From assembly GCF_002954705.1 (NCBI RefSeq), contig NZ_MSCO01000001.1, positions 577,742 to 641,741 on the forward strand: 64,000 nt of DNA, read 5' to 3'. Source of the stretch: Aliivibrio sifiae (lineage in GTDB: Bacteria > Pseudomonadota > Gammaproteobacteria > Enterobacterales > Vibrionaceae). The notes under the pieces were generated by a model that had not been told where the DNA came from, did not search any database, and saw only the letters and a list, made by a program, of their open reading frames with translations. The first letter of the stretch is position 1; the number at the start of each line of letters is the position of its first letter. The translations under genes were made by a program, and so were the position numbers. Positions 49,201-58,923 of this stretch are shown one piece after another.

Positions 49201-50723
49201 ACATGATTGTTGGTGAAGGCGAGTTAGCGGGTTTCATGAATCCAAGCTACCCTCTAAACTACCAAGAAAAGCCATTAACACGCATCATGTTAGGGCGCTC
49301 ATTCTGGGATTATCGTATTAAAGTAGATACAACGAGCTACCCTACGCGTCCAGATAATAACGCGGTAACGACAACGACGATTGATATTGAAACTGACGGG
49401 GTAGGGGTTTCTTTCTCGGCGGGCAATAATCAGTCTACCGGTATGTGGTTGCCACAGCATGAGGTTGGTACGGTTACGGGCAGTGTTTCAGCAATCATTA
49501 CTGTCATGTTTGCTGATGACTTAACGGGGCGCCCTCAGCATGAAACTGGTTTAAAACGCCCACCTCGTATGACAAAGACGTTTAAACATGAAGCGGGGGC
49601 TACCACCAACATCGACTCGCCTTATGGTGGTTTAGTGTACATTCAACCGTTAGATAAAAATGGCATCGTTCAATACACGCTTAGTGGTGTAATGGCGACT
49701 CCTTTATATAAAAATGGCGCTTGGGTTACTGCACCAGCTAATAGTGGAGTAAAACTCGCTGAGATTGATACAGGGTCATTCATTTATACCACGCATGTGA
49801 ATAATGTTGCAGACACTGACTTGGATACCTTCTCTGCTGAAATGAACCGTTTTGCGGATGCTGCAAGTGATTTCTATGGCCGTGATGAAGTCGTTGATGG
49901 TGGTAATCATCGTCGCTTTACTTATCCTGAGCTAAAAGAGTTCCGTCATCGCTTTGTGAATGATGTTCAGATCTCGATTGGTGCTGCTCACTCTGGTTAT
50001 CCGGTAATGAATAGCTCGTTTAATGCAAATTCAACCACTATTCCGACTAAAGCGAAAGATGATTGGTTGTTATGGCATGAAGCGGGTCATAACTTAGCGG
50101 CTGCACCATTTATGGCACCAGGTAGTACAGAGGTAACTAACAACCTTTTAGCCTTGTATATGCAAGAGCTTGAAGGTCGTAATGATAACCCTCGTATGGA
50201 TCGTATTATCTTTGATATTAAGAAAGCACCATCATGGTTAAACAGTCATATGGACGGAGATAAAGGACACGCTTGGGCAAATGGTAATGCGGGCATGCGT
50301 CTTGTGATGCTTGGTCAGTTAAAAGTCTGGGCAGAATCTCATTTTGCGATCGATGCATGGAATACGAGAGCTAATGTAGAAAAATCTCCTGTTTATGGTA
50401 CCGACGAAGGTTGGAACATGATCAAGTTAATGCATCGTTTAGCTCGTGATAACAAGGATGCGATTGGTACGAACTACTGTAGTACTTCTGATACTAAATT
50501 ATCTGGCGGTGATTTGATGATGATGTGTAGTTCTTATGTATCAGGCTATGATCTAAGTGATTTCTTCATACAATGGAATGTGGGTGAATCGTCAACCACA
50601 ACACCTGATGGTAAAGTGCTGTACACTGGTGGTATCAGTCAAGCTAGTTTAGATAAATTAGCGGAAATGAAACTTACGAAACCGGAAAGCGGTCCACAAG
50701 CTATTAATGCATTACCTAACTAA
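46299..50723 (+). CDS. acfD: AcfD/SslE-type secreted M60 metalloprotease lipoprotein
   Basis: A 1474-residue lipoprotein: lipobox LLTG-C (C18), a Pro/Thr/Glu-rich linker (about residues 28-53), a long N-terminal region and a C-terminal peptidase M60 domain. The zinc motif H-E-A-G-H is at residues 1260-1264 (WHEAGHN) and the third ligand is probably E1278 in TEVTNN, the gluzincin M60 pattern. Homologues are V. cholerae accessory colonization factor AcfD and E. coli SslE, which degrade mucin after export by the type II system. It stands alone with its own terminator. In a host-associated Vibrio it would favour mucus passage. Confidence 0.87.
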   Translation: MSKKLLLASLVSMLLTGCNQESIELGGGTSTKPETIPPTDIIPPEPTPDPEPVTYFGKLTAGGQVLKGELICDGEELTDGTFEIGQGRSFDCQLGTVQLGSFTAPIPNVSRVASPSDKVEHSFNLVEQHGENVTKVLQSINSCDVDNTICLTEFDSIDIQDIYLILDDNAAVTEFVELKDQQTESEATDEVDKAPSSHVDANVKPEESEGVSPDLNSDFVSASAEETYVYKPSVENQILTVGKLTDINGKALNGVSFFSDNSRGVTGVCEDGSCEDGSFKYVWGDKLTFGIDTFEFGAIKGNKLSYKITDVTDNAVTKNNIQSLLERYGDVSGDSLVISENVTDVFSEYPNVINELINFRLPNGGLIEGTTDKYVPNEFNSQFESGLTSIIDAKLKNNASDYKVKSPTVYSTLSNGTYVTDSLNSIFNNVETFHVFHDNQGGYGATGWVRGNRVLNLSNRAFPVMMDRNDINRLIPFDSAQAWTREGKPYIAEYKDVSMPNVPTVKDDTATYGLPFVGAGEIGKGKVVFMGNSMYPSILSCPDNFWANGWNEVRVNAQSKECTSNVTESDPRSDKGDMQRYFINLFDWFKAGGRHKVATNIDQGVFAQANNDAGLRYDFFIDETYGLNVSEISTGGFNLDPIETPILILQAYGTHGSFNNNAADLNDPKLTQKDITDLIHYINEGGNVLFMDGIDTTNPEPIARLADAAGVSLGGPNVANVTQSNCDAGNKYCNKSPVLNQKQEKDIVVLQRFDNLAGGKPPFTVNEGTGFVTWASAADMLSTPFHVPTYRVTNSDGSESTHRALIRVNNAEEREAAFKELEVAFPGTPRCTHEYEYEFNCIEKRSGTGVTERAYGRADFERIQFEVSSMVKAASLGSNMQALGDHELYYRSGGKQGKRLPINELNQTYDNMSTWLWNNNDYHYDAAVGQDELGFKRLVEYMNCYTSDTYGGNAECPTDLKTTLVANNMIVGEGELAGFMNPSYPLNYQEKPLTRIMLGRSFWDYRIKVDTTSYPTRPDNNAVTTTTIDIETDGVGVSFSAGNNQSTGMWLPQHEVGTVTGSVSAIITVMFADDLTGRPQHETGLKRPPRMTKTFKHEAGATTNIDSPYGGLVYIQPLDKNGIVQYTLSGVMATPLYKNGAWVTAPANSGVKLAEIDTGSFIYTTHVNNVADTDLDTFSAEMNRFADAASDFYGRDEVVDGGNHRRFTYPELKEFRHRFVNDVQISIGAAHSGYPVMNSSFNANSTTIPTKAKDDWLLWHEAGHNLAAAPFMAPGSTEVTNNLLALYMQELEGRNDNPRMDRIIFDIKKAPSWLNSHMDGDKGHAWANGNAGMRLVMLGQLKVWAESHFAIDAWNTRANVEKSPVYGTDEGWNMIKLMHRLARDNKDAIGTNYCSTSDTKLSGGDLMMMCSSYVSGYDLSDFFIQWNVGESSTTTPDGKVLYTGGISQASLDKLAEMKLTKPESGPQAINALPN

Positions 50724-50747
50724 TTTAAGTTAAGGTAGATGCAATAA

Positions 50748-50785
50748 AAAAAAGCGCCTGAACCATCATAGTTCAGGGGCTTTTT
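50748..50785. terminator. Terminator between acfD-like gene and convergent lipoprotein gene
   Basis: AAAGCGCCTGAAC (50751-50763) pairs with GTTCAGG-GGCTTT (50771-50783) with one internal mismatch, 7-nt loop; A-run before, T-run after. Confidence 0.85.
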
Positions 50786-50810
50786 ACTATCTGCTATATT
50801 AAATAAAAAT

Positions 50811-51137
50811 CTATTTATTAATATTAATTAATGCACCAGATTTACATTGGAAAGTGTAGTAACGGCTTGTTTCATTAAATTTGCCTAGACCTTCACCAGT
50901 ACAGTAATCCACATTAATATCGCGCATGATGTCTAATGTTTTTTCATTGTTCAGTTGGAACTTAGAGCCATCACTACATACGATACGAACACGGCCATCA
51001 TCACTTACTGAATACACTTTTACTTCTGTATTACATAGCTCAAAAGACGCATCTTGATAGTTATCTTGCTGCTTTGGAGCGCTGCTACAACCGGCTAAAA
51101 CAAGTGCAAAAACACACGCTAGACTGATCTTTTTCAT
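50811..51137 (-). CDS. Small putative lipoprotein, unknown function
   Basis: A 108-residue protein with signal peptide and lipobox LAG-C (C17). The mature part has four further cysteines in the order FELCNTEVKVYSV, RIVCSDGSKFQLN, VDYCTGEG, TFQCKSGALI, so two disulfides are likely. The pattern CxxGxxFxLNN repeated in the halves suggests an internal duplication. I do not recognise a family. Sits between acfD and the chemoreceptor gene; separate transcript. Confidence 0.7.
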   Translation of the reverse strand: MKKISLACVFALVLAGCSSAPKQQDNYQDASFELCNTEVKVYSVSDDGRVRIVCSDGSKFQLNNEKTLDIMRDINVDYCTGEGLGKFNETSRYYTFQCKSGALININK

Positions 51138-51219
51138 TTTGATTATTCCTTTAAGCTAAATTATCTTTTAAATATATCTTGTAACTCTCTGGATTGCGAG
51201 TTTATGCCAGATAAATCAG

Positions 51220-53208
51220 TTAGACCTTAATAGTATTGATTTGAATTGTTAACTCGGACATTGTTTGTTCGATATTCATCATTTCATTTTCAAGATGATG
51301 AATAAGCTCATTGGTGCCATTTGCTAATGAGGCCAAATCATCAATGTCGGAATTTACCGAATTTGCGGTTTCAGATTGTTCTAATGTCGCTGCTGAAATA
51401 CTGGTATTGAAACTGTCGATCTCAGTAACGGCAGAATGCAATGAATCAATAAATACGGTTGAAGAATTTACGCTATCTTGAGTTTTTGCACTTAATGCTT
51501 TGCTCTCTTCCATTGAAGAAAATGAGTGTTTAGCGCTATGACCAATGGTATCTAACAATTGGCGAATATCGCTTGTCGCTTCTTTGCTTCGTTGAGCTAA
51601 TTTTCTTACTTCATCAGCAACGACAGCAAAGCCTCGTCCTTGCTCTCCTGCGCGAGCTGCTTCAATAGCGGCATTTAAAGCAAGTAAGTTCGTTTGTTCA
51701 GACACGGCAGTAATAGTGTCTAAAATCTCAGAGACATTAAGAGTTTGCTGCCCTAAGTGCTCAACGTGTTCATGGGTGTTAATAATACTGTGATGCAAAT
51801 CATTCACTATGTCAGCGGTATTCATTGTGTGGTTTTTACATTCAGTAGCATTGTTTGTTGCTTTGGTTGTTGTCTCATGGGCACTGTTTGTTACTCCTGA
51901 AATTTCAGAGCTGGTTTGTGCCATTTCAGTCATTGCTGTTGCAATACTGTCACAGTGAGTCAGAGTTGTTTGGCTTGATTTAGTCGCTTGTTTTAGGTGG
52001 TGGCTTAATGAATTAAGTTCGTTCTGAGTTTTAGAGGCGACAGTATGCGCGGCGCGTAAAGGTAATGAAATATTTTCAATTAGAGAGTTAATGTCTTTTG
52101 CGATGTCATCAAATTCATTTTCATTATTATCCTCTAAGACTAACGTTAAATTTTTAGTCGCTGATATTTCATTGATACGGAGGCTGAATGTTGTCATTCG
52201 TTTACTGATCGAGCGTGTTGTCATAAGACTTATGATTGTAATCGGAAGAATAAGTAACAGTGCGATCGCAATGTAAATATTACGAATGAATTTTGCATCA
52301 TTCATGGTGCCATGAGCGGAAGCATTCAATTTTTTAGATATGTTATCAGTGATCGTTTTGATTAAGCCAATACGTTGAGTTGCTAATGAAAACCAGTCAC
52401 TAGCTGTTGGACCATTTAATGCCTTTAAATTATTTTTTTGAGATAAATAATCATTTTGAATATTAGATACTTTTTGCCAAGTATCAGAACGAGAGGTTGA
52501 GTTTAACTGTTCAATAAATAGTGGAGATAAAACAGAGCTTGCCTGACGGATGGCAAGAGATTCTGTGGTTAGATAATTATTAATATCGGCATATTTATCT
52601 AAACTTGATTTCTTTCCTGAAAATGCTCCATTTAATGCCCCTCTTACTTTTCCGGCTTCCTCTTTTACTTGCAGTAAAGCTGATAGCCCGAGCATTTCGT
52701 TACGTAAATTTTGAGAGTTAATGTTACCAATAATGATAGAAATGGAATCAAGTGAAAGCTGATTAATTGTTGAGTAATAAACGAAAGGGGATGTGGTAAT
52801 TTGTAAATTGTCCACTTGAGTTCGAATTGATGGCTTCTTGTTTAGTTGTGCAGTGATATCTGATAGCAAGGTACTTACCATGTTTTTATCTAAATACACC
52901 GCGTTGAAATTTTGTAATTTTTTTTCTGCGAGGTCTGATTTTTTACGCTGTTGGATTAATTTATCTTTGCCAGATAGCCCTTCTGACGCAATAAATCCTG
53001 CGGTTAATCCACGTTCAACAGCAAAGTTATGTGCCACATTATCTAAAGCGTTAAAAAGAGATACAGCTTCAAGAGAATAATTTGCGTTATAAACGTTTTT
53101 ATTTTCTTGCATTAAAAGTTGAATGAGAAAGACTGAGATAATCAATGTTGGCAGTAGAGATATGATTAACAAGCGGAGCTTAATACTTTTAAAAACAGAG
53201 ATTGTCAT
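51220..53208 (-). CDS. Methyl-accepting chemotaxis protein with NIT sensor domain
   Basis: A 662-residue chemoreceptor. TM1 (residues about 10-30) and TM2 (about 308-332) bracket a periplasmic NIT (nitrate/nitrite sensing, PF08376) domain, marked by [22 protein letters not shown]-like region follows, then the cytoplasmic hairpin with the kinase-control tip [20 protein letters not shown], then [18 protein letters not shown]. The C-terminus ends in TIQINTIKV, with no CheR/CheB-docking pentapeptide. Ligand likely nitrate or a related anion by family, unproven. Confidence 0.9.
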   Translation of the reverse strand: MTISVFKSIKLRLLIISLLPTLIISVFLIQLLMQENKNVYNANYSLEAVSLFNALDNVAHNFAVERGLTAGFIASEGLSGKDKLIQQRKKSDLAEKKLQNFNAVYLDKNMVSTLLSDITAQLNKKPSIRTQVDNLQITTSPFVYYSTINQLSLDSISIIIGNINSQNLRNEMLGLSALLQVKEEAGKVRGALNGAFSGKKSSLDKYADINNYLTTESLAIRQASSVLSPLFIEQLNSTSRSDTWQKVSNIQNDYLSQKNNLKALNGPTASDWFSLATQRIGLIKTITDNISKKLNASAHGTMNDAKFIRNIYIAIALLLILPITIISLMTTRSISKRMTTFSLRINEISATKNLTLVLEDNNENEFDDIAKDINSLIENISLPLRAAHTVASKTQNELNSLSHHLKQATKSSQTTLTHCDSIATAMTEMAQTSSEISGVTNSAHETTTKATNNATECKNHTMNTADIVNDLHHSIINTHEHVEHLGQQTLNVSEILDTITAVSEQTNLLALNAAIEAARAGEQGRGFAVVADEVRKLAQRSKEATSDIRQLLDTIGHSAKHSFSSMEESKALSAKTQDSVNSSTVFIDSLHSAVTEIDSFNTSISAATLEQSETANSVNSDIDDLASLANGTNELIHHLENEMMNIEQTMSELTIQINTIKV

Positions 53209-53375
53209 AAGTAACCTTCTAATTAGTATGGGTATGCACGTATATTGGTATATTCAATTGACACTTTAGTTAATAATTTATTTATCTTGCTCTAAACCTC
53301 CCTTCTTCTTTAGGTCTAATGTAGGCACCGTTACGCTTTTCTTGTACACTAAATAAAAAATAATAGGAGGCAAGA

Positions 53376-53825
53376 ATGCATTGTCCATTTTGTAGTGCAA
53401 CCGACACAAAAGTTATCGACTCCCGATTGGTTTCTGATGGTCATCAAGTTCGTCGTCGTCGACAATGTTTGGCGTGTAATGAGCGATTTACTACATTTGA
53501 ATCAGCCGAATTAGTAATGCCAAAAGTAATTAAGTCGAATGGTAATCGTGAACCATTTAATGAAGATAAACTTTCGGGTGGTTTATATCGTTCATTAGAA
53601 AAGCGTCCTGTTAGTGCTGATTTAGTCGAATTGGCGTTGAATACGATTAAATCACAACTGCGAGCTACTGGTGAACGAGAAGTGCCTTCTGATATGATTG
53701 GAAACCTAGTTATGGACCAATTAAAAGAGTTAGATAAAGTTGCTTATATTCGTTTTGCTTCGGTATATCGTAGTTTTGAAGATATTAAAGAGTTCGGTGA
53801 AGAAATCGCAAAGTTAGAGAAATAA
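53376..53825 (+). CDS. nrdR: Transcriptional repressor NrdR
   Basis: A 149-residue repressor of ribonucleotide reductase genes. A zinc ribbon with C3-x2-C6 and C31-x2-C34 comes first, then an ATP-cone domain ([20 protein letters not shown]). An AGGAGG site precedes the ATG. It lies 1 nt before ribD and starts the nrdR-rib-nusB operon. Confidence 0.96.
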   Translation: MHCPFCSATDTKVIDSRLVSDGHQVRRRRQCLACNERFTTFESAELVMPKVIKSNGNREPFNEDKLSGGLYRSLEKRPVSADLVELALNTIKSQLRATGEREVPSDMIGNLVMDQLKELDKVAYIRFASVYRSFEDIKEFGEEIAKLEK

Positions 53826-53826
53826 C

Positions 53827-54948
53827 ATGAAATTTAGCTCCCAAGATCACCAAATGATGCAAAAGGCCATTTTATTGGCAAAGCAAGGCATTTTTACTAC
53901 TGCGCCCAATCCAAATGTAGGCTGTGTGTTGGTTAAAAATGGGCAAATCATTGGAGAGGGAGCGCATTTAAAAGCTGGCGAACCGCATGCAGAGGTTCAT
54001 GCATTGCGTCAAGCGGGTGAAAATGCGAAAGGTGCAACTGCCTATGTAACCTTAGAGCCATGTTCTCATTATGGTAGAACGCCCCCTTGTGCAGAAGGCT
54101 TAATAAAAGCAGGTGTTGCTAAGGTTATTTGTGCCATGGTAGATCCAAACCCTCAAGTTGCTGGACGAGGGTTAGCGATGCTAAATGCTGCTGGTATTGA
54201 AACTGCATCAGGTTTATTAGAAGTAGACTCTAGAGCCCTAAATCCTTCATTTTTACAACGAATGGAAACGGGAAAGCCGTTTATTCAATTAAAGATGGCA
54301 GCCAGCCTTGATGGTAAAACCGCATTGAAAAATGGTGAAAGCCAATGGATTACCTCTAAAGAAGCGAGACAAGATGTTCAGCGTTATCGTGCTTTATCTG
54401 GCGCAATATTATCAACAGCAAAAACGGTAATAGAAGATAATGCTTCTCTTAATGTTCGTTGGAACGAACTTCCATTATCCATCCAAGAAAACTATCCAGA
54501 AAAAGAACTAAGACAACCATTAAGGGTTATTTTAGATCGCCAACATCAACTCACTCCAGAGCTTAAATTATTTAAGGTAGAGGGGGAGGTTGCAACTATT
54601 TCTTCTCACTTTGATCACTCAATTGATTCTCAAAAACATCATCTGCATTGTAACGTTTGTGATGAGGATAAGCTGATTTTGTCAGAAGCAATTGATAAAG
54701 TAGCTCAAGAATACAATGTTAATCATATTTGGGTTGAGGCCGGTGCGACTTTAGCAGCGAGTATGATAGAAGCGAATTTAGTGGATGAATTAATTATCTA
54801 TTTAGCGCCTAAATTAATGGGAGCTGATGGACGTAGTTTATTAAATATTGTCGGATTAACCGCAATGTCTGAGTCTATTGAATTAGACATTACAGATGTT
54901 CGAATGGTTGGAAAAGACATTCGAATTACAGCAAAAATAGCAAGGTAA
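53827..54948 (+). CDS. ribD: Bifunctional riboflavin deaminase/reductase RibD
   Basis: Second and third steps of riboflavin synthesis. N-terminal deaminase (about residues 1-145) with the zinc motifs HAEVHALRQAG and PCSHYGRTPPCAEGLI; C-terminal reductase (about 150-373; IQLKMAASLDGKTALKN). The 373-residue length is normal. 1 nt after nrdR and 3 nt before ribE. Confidence 0.96.
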   Translation: MKFSSQDHQMMQKAILLAKQGIFTTAPNPNVGCVLVKNGQIIGEGAHLKAGEPHAEVHALRQAGENAKGATAYVTLEPCSHYGRTPPCAEGLIKAGVAKVICAMVDPNPQVAGRGLAMLNAAGIETASGLLEVDSRALNPSFLQRMETGKPFIQLKMAASLDGKTALKNGESQWITSKEARQDVQRYRALSGAILSTAKTVIEDNASLNVRWNELPLSIQENYPEKELRQPLRVILDRQHQLTPELKLFKVEGEVATISSHFDHSIDSQKHHLHCNVCDEDKLILSEAIDKVAQEYNVNHIWVEAGATLAASMIEANLVDELIIYLAPKLMGADGRSLLNIVGLTAMSESIELDITDVRMVGKDIRITAKIAR

Positions 54949-54951
54949 CGT

Positions 54952-55608
54952 ATGTTTACAGGAATTATTGAATCAATCGGCACACTTCAAGCTATCACGC
55001 CAAAAGGTGAGGACATTAGTGTAACGGTTAATGTTGGTAAATTAGACATGGGTGATGTAAAGCTTGGAGATAGCATCGCAACCAATGGGGTATGCTTAAC
55101 GGTTGTTGCTATGACCGCACAAACTTACACTGCCGATTTATCACTAGAAACGCTTAAACGTACTGGGTTTGTTGAGTACAAAGCAGGCGATAAAGTAAAC
55201 CTAGAAAAGGCGATGTTACCAACCACCCGTTTTGGTGGGCATATTGTTTCAGGCCATGTTGATGCGGTAGGTGAGATTATCGAGCGTCATCAAACGGGCA
55301 GAGCGGTGGAGTTTTGGATTCAATTACCACAGAATCTAGCCAAGTATGTTGTTGAAAAAGGTTCTATAACGGTTGATGGCATAAGTCTAACGGTTAATGA
55401 TTTACGTAAAAATGCATTTAAACTGACGATTGTCCCTCATACGGCAGCTGAAACAACAATGGACAATTTCTCTGTAGGTCAAAAAGTGAACCTAGAAGTG
55501 GATGTCATTGCTCGATATTTAGAAAGACTTGTGATCGGACAGAAAGAAGAGCAACCTGAGTCTTCTGTTACGATGGATCTTTTGGCAAAATCTGGTTTCT
55601 TAAATTAA
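54952..55608 (+). CDS. ribE: Riboflavin synthase alpha chain
   Basis: Last step of riboflavin synthesis (dismutation of dimethylribityllumazine). Starts MFTGIIESIGTLQ; two homologous lumazine-binding domains of about 95 residues each, with GHIVSGHVDAVGEI between them. 218 residues. In E. coli the equivalent gene is ribC (also called ribE). Follows ribD by 3 nt. Confidence 0.95.
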   Translation: MFTGIIESIGTLQAITPKGEDISVTVNVGKLDMGDVKLGDSIATNGVCLTVVAMTAQTYTADLSLETLKRTGFVEYKAGDKVNLEKAMLPTTRFGGHIVSGHVDAVGEIIERHQTGRAVEFWIQLPQNLAKYVVEKGSITVDGISLTVNDLRKNAFKLTIVPHTAAETTMDNFSVGQKVNLEVDVIARYLERLVIGQKEEQPESSVTMDLLAKSGFLN

Positions 55609-55644
55609 CCACTTAACCTAACTAATATATTAAAGGTATTTCAC

Positions 55645-56754
55645 ATGGCAATTAGCTCAGCAAAAGACATTATTGAAGATATTCGCTTAGGTAAGATGGT
55701 TATCCTGATGGATGACGAAGATCGTGAGAATGAAGGCGATTTAATCATTGCAGCAGAAAAAATTACACCAGAAGCGATCAATTTTATGGCAACACACGGT
55801 CGTGGTTTAATTTGTCTTACGATGACGAAAGAGCGTTGTGAAAAGTTAGGTCTTCCACCAATGGTGCAAGATAATAATGCCCAGTTTACAACTAACTTTA
55901 CGGTATCTATTGAAGCAGCTGAAGGTGTAACTACGGGGATTTCAGCTGCCGACCGTTCTCGTACCGTTGAAGCAGCTGTTGCAAAAAATGCAGTGGCAGC
56001 AGATTTAGTTCAACCTGGTCATATTTTCCCTCTTGCAGCCCAAGAAGGCGGTGTACTAACTCGTGCTGGACACACTGAAGCTGGTTGTGACTTAGCTCGT
56101 TTAGCTGGTTTTGAGCCTGCAGGTGTGATTGTTGAAATCCTAAATGATGACGGCACAATGGCTCGCCGTCCTGACTTAGAAGTGTTTGCTGAAAAGCACG
56201 ATGTTAAGTTAGGTACAATTGCAGATTTAATTGAATACCGTAATAACAATGAAACAACGATTGAGCGTGTGGCTGAGTGCAAATTACCAACAGAGTTTGG
56301 TGATTTTGATTTAGTGACTTACCGTGACACGATTGATAATCAACTTCATTATGCAATGAAGAAAGAAAATACATCAGGTACTGCGCCGTTAGTTCGTGTG
56401 CATCTTCAAGATACGTTTACTGATATTCTTCATTCAGATCGTTGTGCAGAGCGTAGCTGGACACTGCCAACGGCAATGCAGCGTATTGCGGCAGAGGGCG
56501 GTGTACTTGTAATTTTAGGCAATGAAGAATCAACAGATAGCATTGTTCATAAAATCAAAGTACTAGAGCGTCAAGATAGCGGTGAAGCGCCTACTATGGC
56601 TAAGAAGCAAGGTACCTCACGCCGTGTTGGTGTTGGTTCTCAAATCTTAGCGGATATGGGTATTTCAGATATGCGTCTGTTATCATCATCTTCAAAGCGA
56701 TACCATTCATTATCAGGCTTTGGCCTTAATGTAGTTGAATACGTTTCAAAATAG
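55645..56754 (+). CDS. DHBP synthase with degenerate GTP cyclohydrolase II domain (RibBX type)
   Basis: A 369-residue two-domain protein. The N-terminal 3,4-dihydroxy-2-butanone-4-phosphate synthase is intact ([35 protein letters not shown]). The C-terminal RibA-like domain (about residues 215-369) is degenerate: of the three zinc cysteines only C267 (SDRCAERSW) remains; the RCDCG motif is absent, and GQEGRGIGL is replaced by GNEESTDSI. So it likely makes DHBP only, and GTP cyclohydrolase II must be encoded elsewhere. This matches the RibBX variant known in Shewanella. It sits between ribE and ribH. Confidence 0.9.
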   Translation: MAISSAKDIIEDIRLGKMVILMDDEDRENEGDLIIAAEKITPEAINFMATHGRGLICLTMTKERCEKLGLPPMVQDNNAQFTTNFTVSIEAAEGVTTGISAADRSRTVEAAVAKNAVAADLVQPGHIFPLAAQEGGVLTRAGHTEAGCDLARLAGFEPAGVIVEILNDDGTMARRPDLEVFAEKHDVKLGTIADLIEYRNNNETTIERVAECKLPTEFGDFDLVTYRDTIDNQLHYAMKKENTSGTAPLVRVHLQDTFTDILHSDRCAERSWTLPTAMQRIAAEGGVLVILGNEESTDSIVHKIKVLERQDSGEAPTMAKKQGTSRRVGVGSQILADMGISDMRLLSSSSKRYHSLSGFGLNVVEYVSK

Positions 56755-56903
56755 CGTATTGATGGGCTCTATTGTGTAATTAGAGCCCAAATAATTAGAT
56801 ATTTGTCACAAAGCTGTGATAGAATCCGGCGATTCTCACTATGAATACGTAGTTGAAAATAGTTACCCAGTTTAATTGGAATAATATAGATACAGGAAGG
56901 CTT

Positions 56904-57374
56904 ATGAACGTAATTGAAGGCGGCGTTGCTGCTCCTAATGCGAAAATTGCAATTGTCATTTCTCGCTTTAATAGCTTTATTAATGAAAGTCTACTTTCAG
57001 GCGCTATCGATACATTAACGCGTTTTGGTCAAGTATCTGAAGAAAACATCACAGTTGTTCGCTGCCCTGGCGCCGTAGAATTACCGTTAGTTGCTCAACG
57101 AGTAGCTAAAACAGCAAAATATGATGCGATTGTTTCATTGGGTTCTGTTATCCGTGGTGGTACACCACATTTTGAATACGTATGTAGTGAATGCAATAAG
57201 GGTCTAGCACAAGTATCTCTGGAATATAGTATTCCAGTGGCATTTGGTGTTTTGACTGTTGATACTATCGATCAAGCAATCGAGCGCGCCGGTACCAAGG
57301 CTGGTAATAAAGGGGCAGAGGCTGCACTAAGCGCACTCGAAATGATTAATGTTCTGTCTCAAATCGAATCCTAA
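56904..57374 (+). CDS. ribH: 6,7-dimethyl-8-ribityllumazine synthase
   Basis: Condenses DHBP and aminoribitylaminouracil in riboflavin synthesis. Start [20 protein letters not shown] with GGAAGG before ATG 56904 (the frame from 56853 adds unsupported residues); motifs [25 protein letters not shown] and [14 protein letters not shown]. 156 residues as expected. Overlaps nusB by 1 nt (TAATG). Confidence 0.96.
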   Translation: MNVIEGGVAAPNAKIAIVISRFNSFINESLLSGAIDTLTRFGQVSEENITVVRCPGAVELPLVAQRVAKTAKYDAIVSLGSVIRGGTPHFEYVCSECNKGLAQVSLEYSIPVAFGVLTVDTIDQAIERAGTKAGNKGAEAALSALEMINVLSQIES

Positions 57375-57841
57375 TGGGGGTTAGTGTGAAACCAGCCGCA
57401 CGTCGTAATGCACGTCAATTTGCGCTTCAAGCAATTTATTCATGGCAATTAAGCAAAGAAAATATTGCTGATATTGAAGAGCAGTTTTTAACTGCAGAGA
57501 AGTATGATGAAGAAGAGCATCATGCAAAAGAGCCTAAGCTACAAGCTCCAGAGACAGATGTAGCGTATTTCCGCGATCTTTTCTCAGGCGTTGCTCTTAA
57601 CCACATTAAGTTAGACGGTAAAATGCGTCCATACTTATCTCGTCCACTTCAAGATCTTGATCAGATGGAACTTGCGTTACTACGTATGTCTATCTATGAA
57701 ATGATGAATCGTGACGATGTACCTTATAAAGTAGTTATCAATGAAGCGATTGAACTTGCCAAAGTGTTCGCAGCAGAAGATAGCCACAAATTTGTAAATG
57801 GTGTATTAGATAAAGCGGCTCCGACATTACGTAAAAAGTAA
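57374..57841 (+). CDS. nusB: Transcription antitermination factor NusB
   Basis: A 155-residue RNA-binding helical protein of the rRNA antitermination complex. The sequence [20 protein letters not shown] and C-terminal [17 protein letters not shown] are diagnostic. It starts in the ribH stop; a GTG at 57386 is a possible internal start. A mid-protein acidic insert ([10 protein letters not shown]) makes it longer than the E. coli form. Followed by a terminator. Confidence 0.95.
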   Translation: MGVSVKPAARRNARQFALQAIYSWQLSKENIADIEEQFLTAEKYDEEEHHAKEPKLQAPETDVAYFRDLFSGVALNHIKLDGKMRPYLSRPLQDLDQMELALLRMSIYEMMNRDDVPYKVVINEAIELAKVFAAEDSHKFVNGVLDKAAPTLRKK

Positions 57842-57869
57842 GTTGGATTTAGCATACTAATTAATAGTA

Positions 57870-57899
57870 AAGGTCAGCCTAGTTGCTGGCCTTTTTTAT
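57870..57899 (+). terminator. Terminator between nusB and thiL
   Basis: AAGGTCAGC (57870-57878) with GCTGGCCTT (57885-57893), one G-T pair, 6-nt loop, T-run. It separates the rib-nusB unit from thiL, so thiL either has its own promoter or is read through. Confidence 0.8.
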
Positions 57900-57924
57900 A
57901 ACTAAAAAACGGTATTATTATACG

Positions 57925-58923
57925 ATGAGTAGTGAATTCAATTTAATTGACCGATTTTTCGTACAAGGAAACTTATCTCGAGATGATGTTGATTTAGGGA
58001 TAGGTGATGATTGTGCATTAGTCAGCGTTCCTGTTAATCATCAAATTGCGGTTACAACGGATAGTTTAGTTGCGGGGACTCATTTTTTAGAAGATGCAGA
58101 TCCAGTTAAGGTGGGTTATAAAGCACTGGCTTCTAACTTAAGTGACTTAGCAGCCATGGGAGCTAAACCAACATGGGTGTCTTTGGCGCTAACATTACCT
58201 CAACCAAATGAAATTTGGCTTAAAGGTTTTTGTGATGGTTTTTTCGGTTTAGCGAAGCAGCATAATGTGCAGCTTATTGGGGGGGATACAACTAAGGGGC
58301 CATTAAGTATTACCATTACTGTGCAAGGTATAGTACCTAAAGGTGAAGCAATGACTCGAAAAGGGGCTTGTTGTGGGGATGATATTTATGTGACTGGTAA
58401 TTTAGGAGATAGCGCAGCAGGCCTAGAGGTTGTATTAAACACATCGATTTTTGATAAAAATGAATTAGAGCAAGAGCTAGAAAAACGACACTATTATTCA
58501 TCACCAAGAGTAGAGTTAGCTCAACAAATTCGTCACTTATGTCACTCAGCCTTGGATATATCTGATGGACTTATTTCTGACTTAGGTCATATACTAAAAC
58601 AATCTGGAGTCACTGCTAAAATTGATGTTGAAAAATTACCCGTGTCTGAAGAACTCGTTCAGTATTGCCAAAATAACGGTGATAAGTACCAGAAGATGGC
58701 ACTGACAAGTGGTGAAGAATATGAACTTTGTTTCACTGCTCCTAAAATAAATAGAGAAGCGATTAAACAAATAACTACTTTTTTAAATCAAAACGTTAGT
58801 ATAATTGGTGAAATATCAAATGAATCATTTACTAACCTACAGTCTAAAGTACAATTATATAAAAATGAGACCTCACTAGATTGGCAGTTATCTGGTTACG
58901 ATCATTTCAGGAGTGAAGCATGA
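57925..58923 (+). CDS. thiL: Thiamine-monophosphate kinase
   Basis: Phosphorylates thiamine monophosphate to the active diphosphate. A 332-residue PurM-like ATPase: GIGDDCALV, the TDSLVAGTHF loop, GDTTKGPLSI and DISDGLISDLGHI. ATG 57925 is chosen; the frame upstream runs into the nusB terminator. Stop overlaps pgpA by 4 nt. Confidence 0.95.
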   Translation: MSSEFNLIDRFFVQGNLSRDDVDLGIGDDCALVSVPVNHQIAVTTDSLVAGTHFLEDADPVKVGYKALASNLSDLAAMGAKPTWVSLALTLPQPNEIWLKGFCDGFFGLAKQHNVQLIGGDTTKGPLSITITVQGIVPKGEAMTRKGACCGDDIYVTGNLGDSAAGLEVVLNTSIFDKNELEQELEKRHYYSSPRVELAQQIRHLCHSALDISDGLISDLGHILKQSGVTAKIDVEKLPVSEELVQYCQNNGDKYQKMALTSGEEYELCFTAPKINREAIKQITTFLNQNVSIIGEISNESFTNLQSKVQLYKNETSLDWQLSGYDHFRSEA

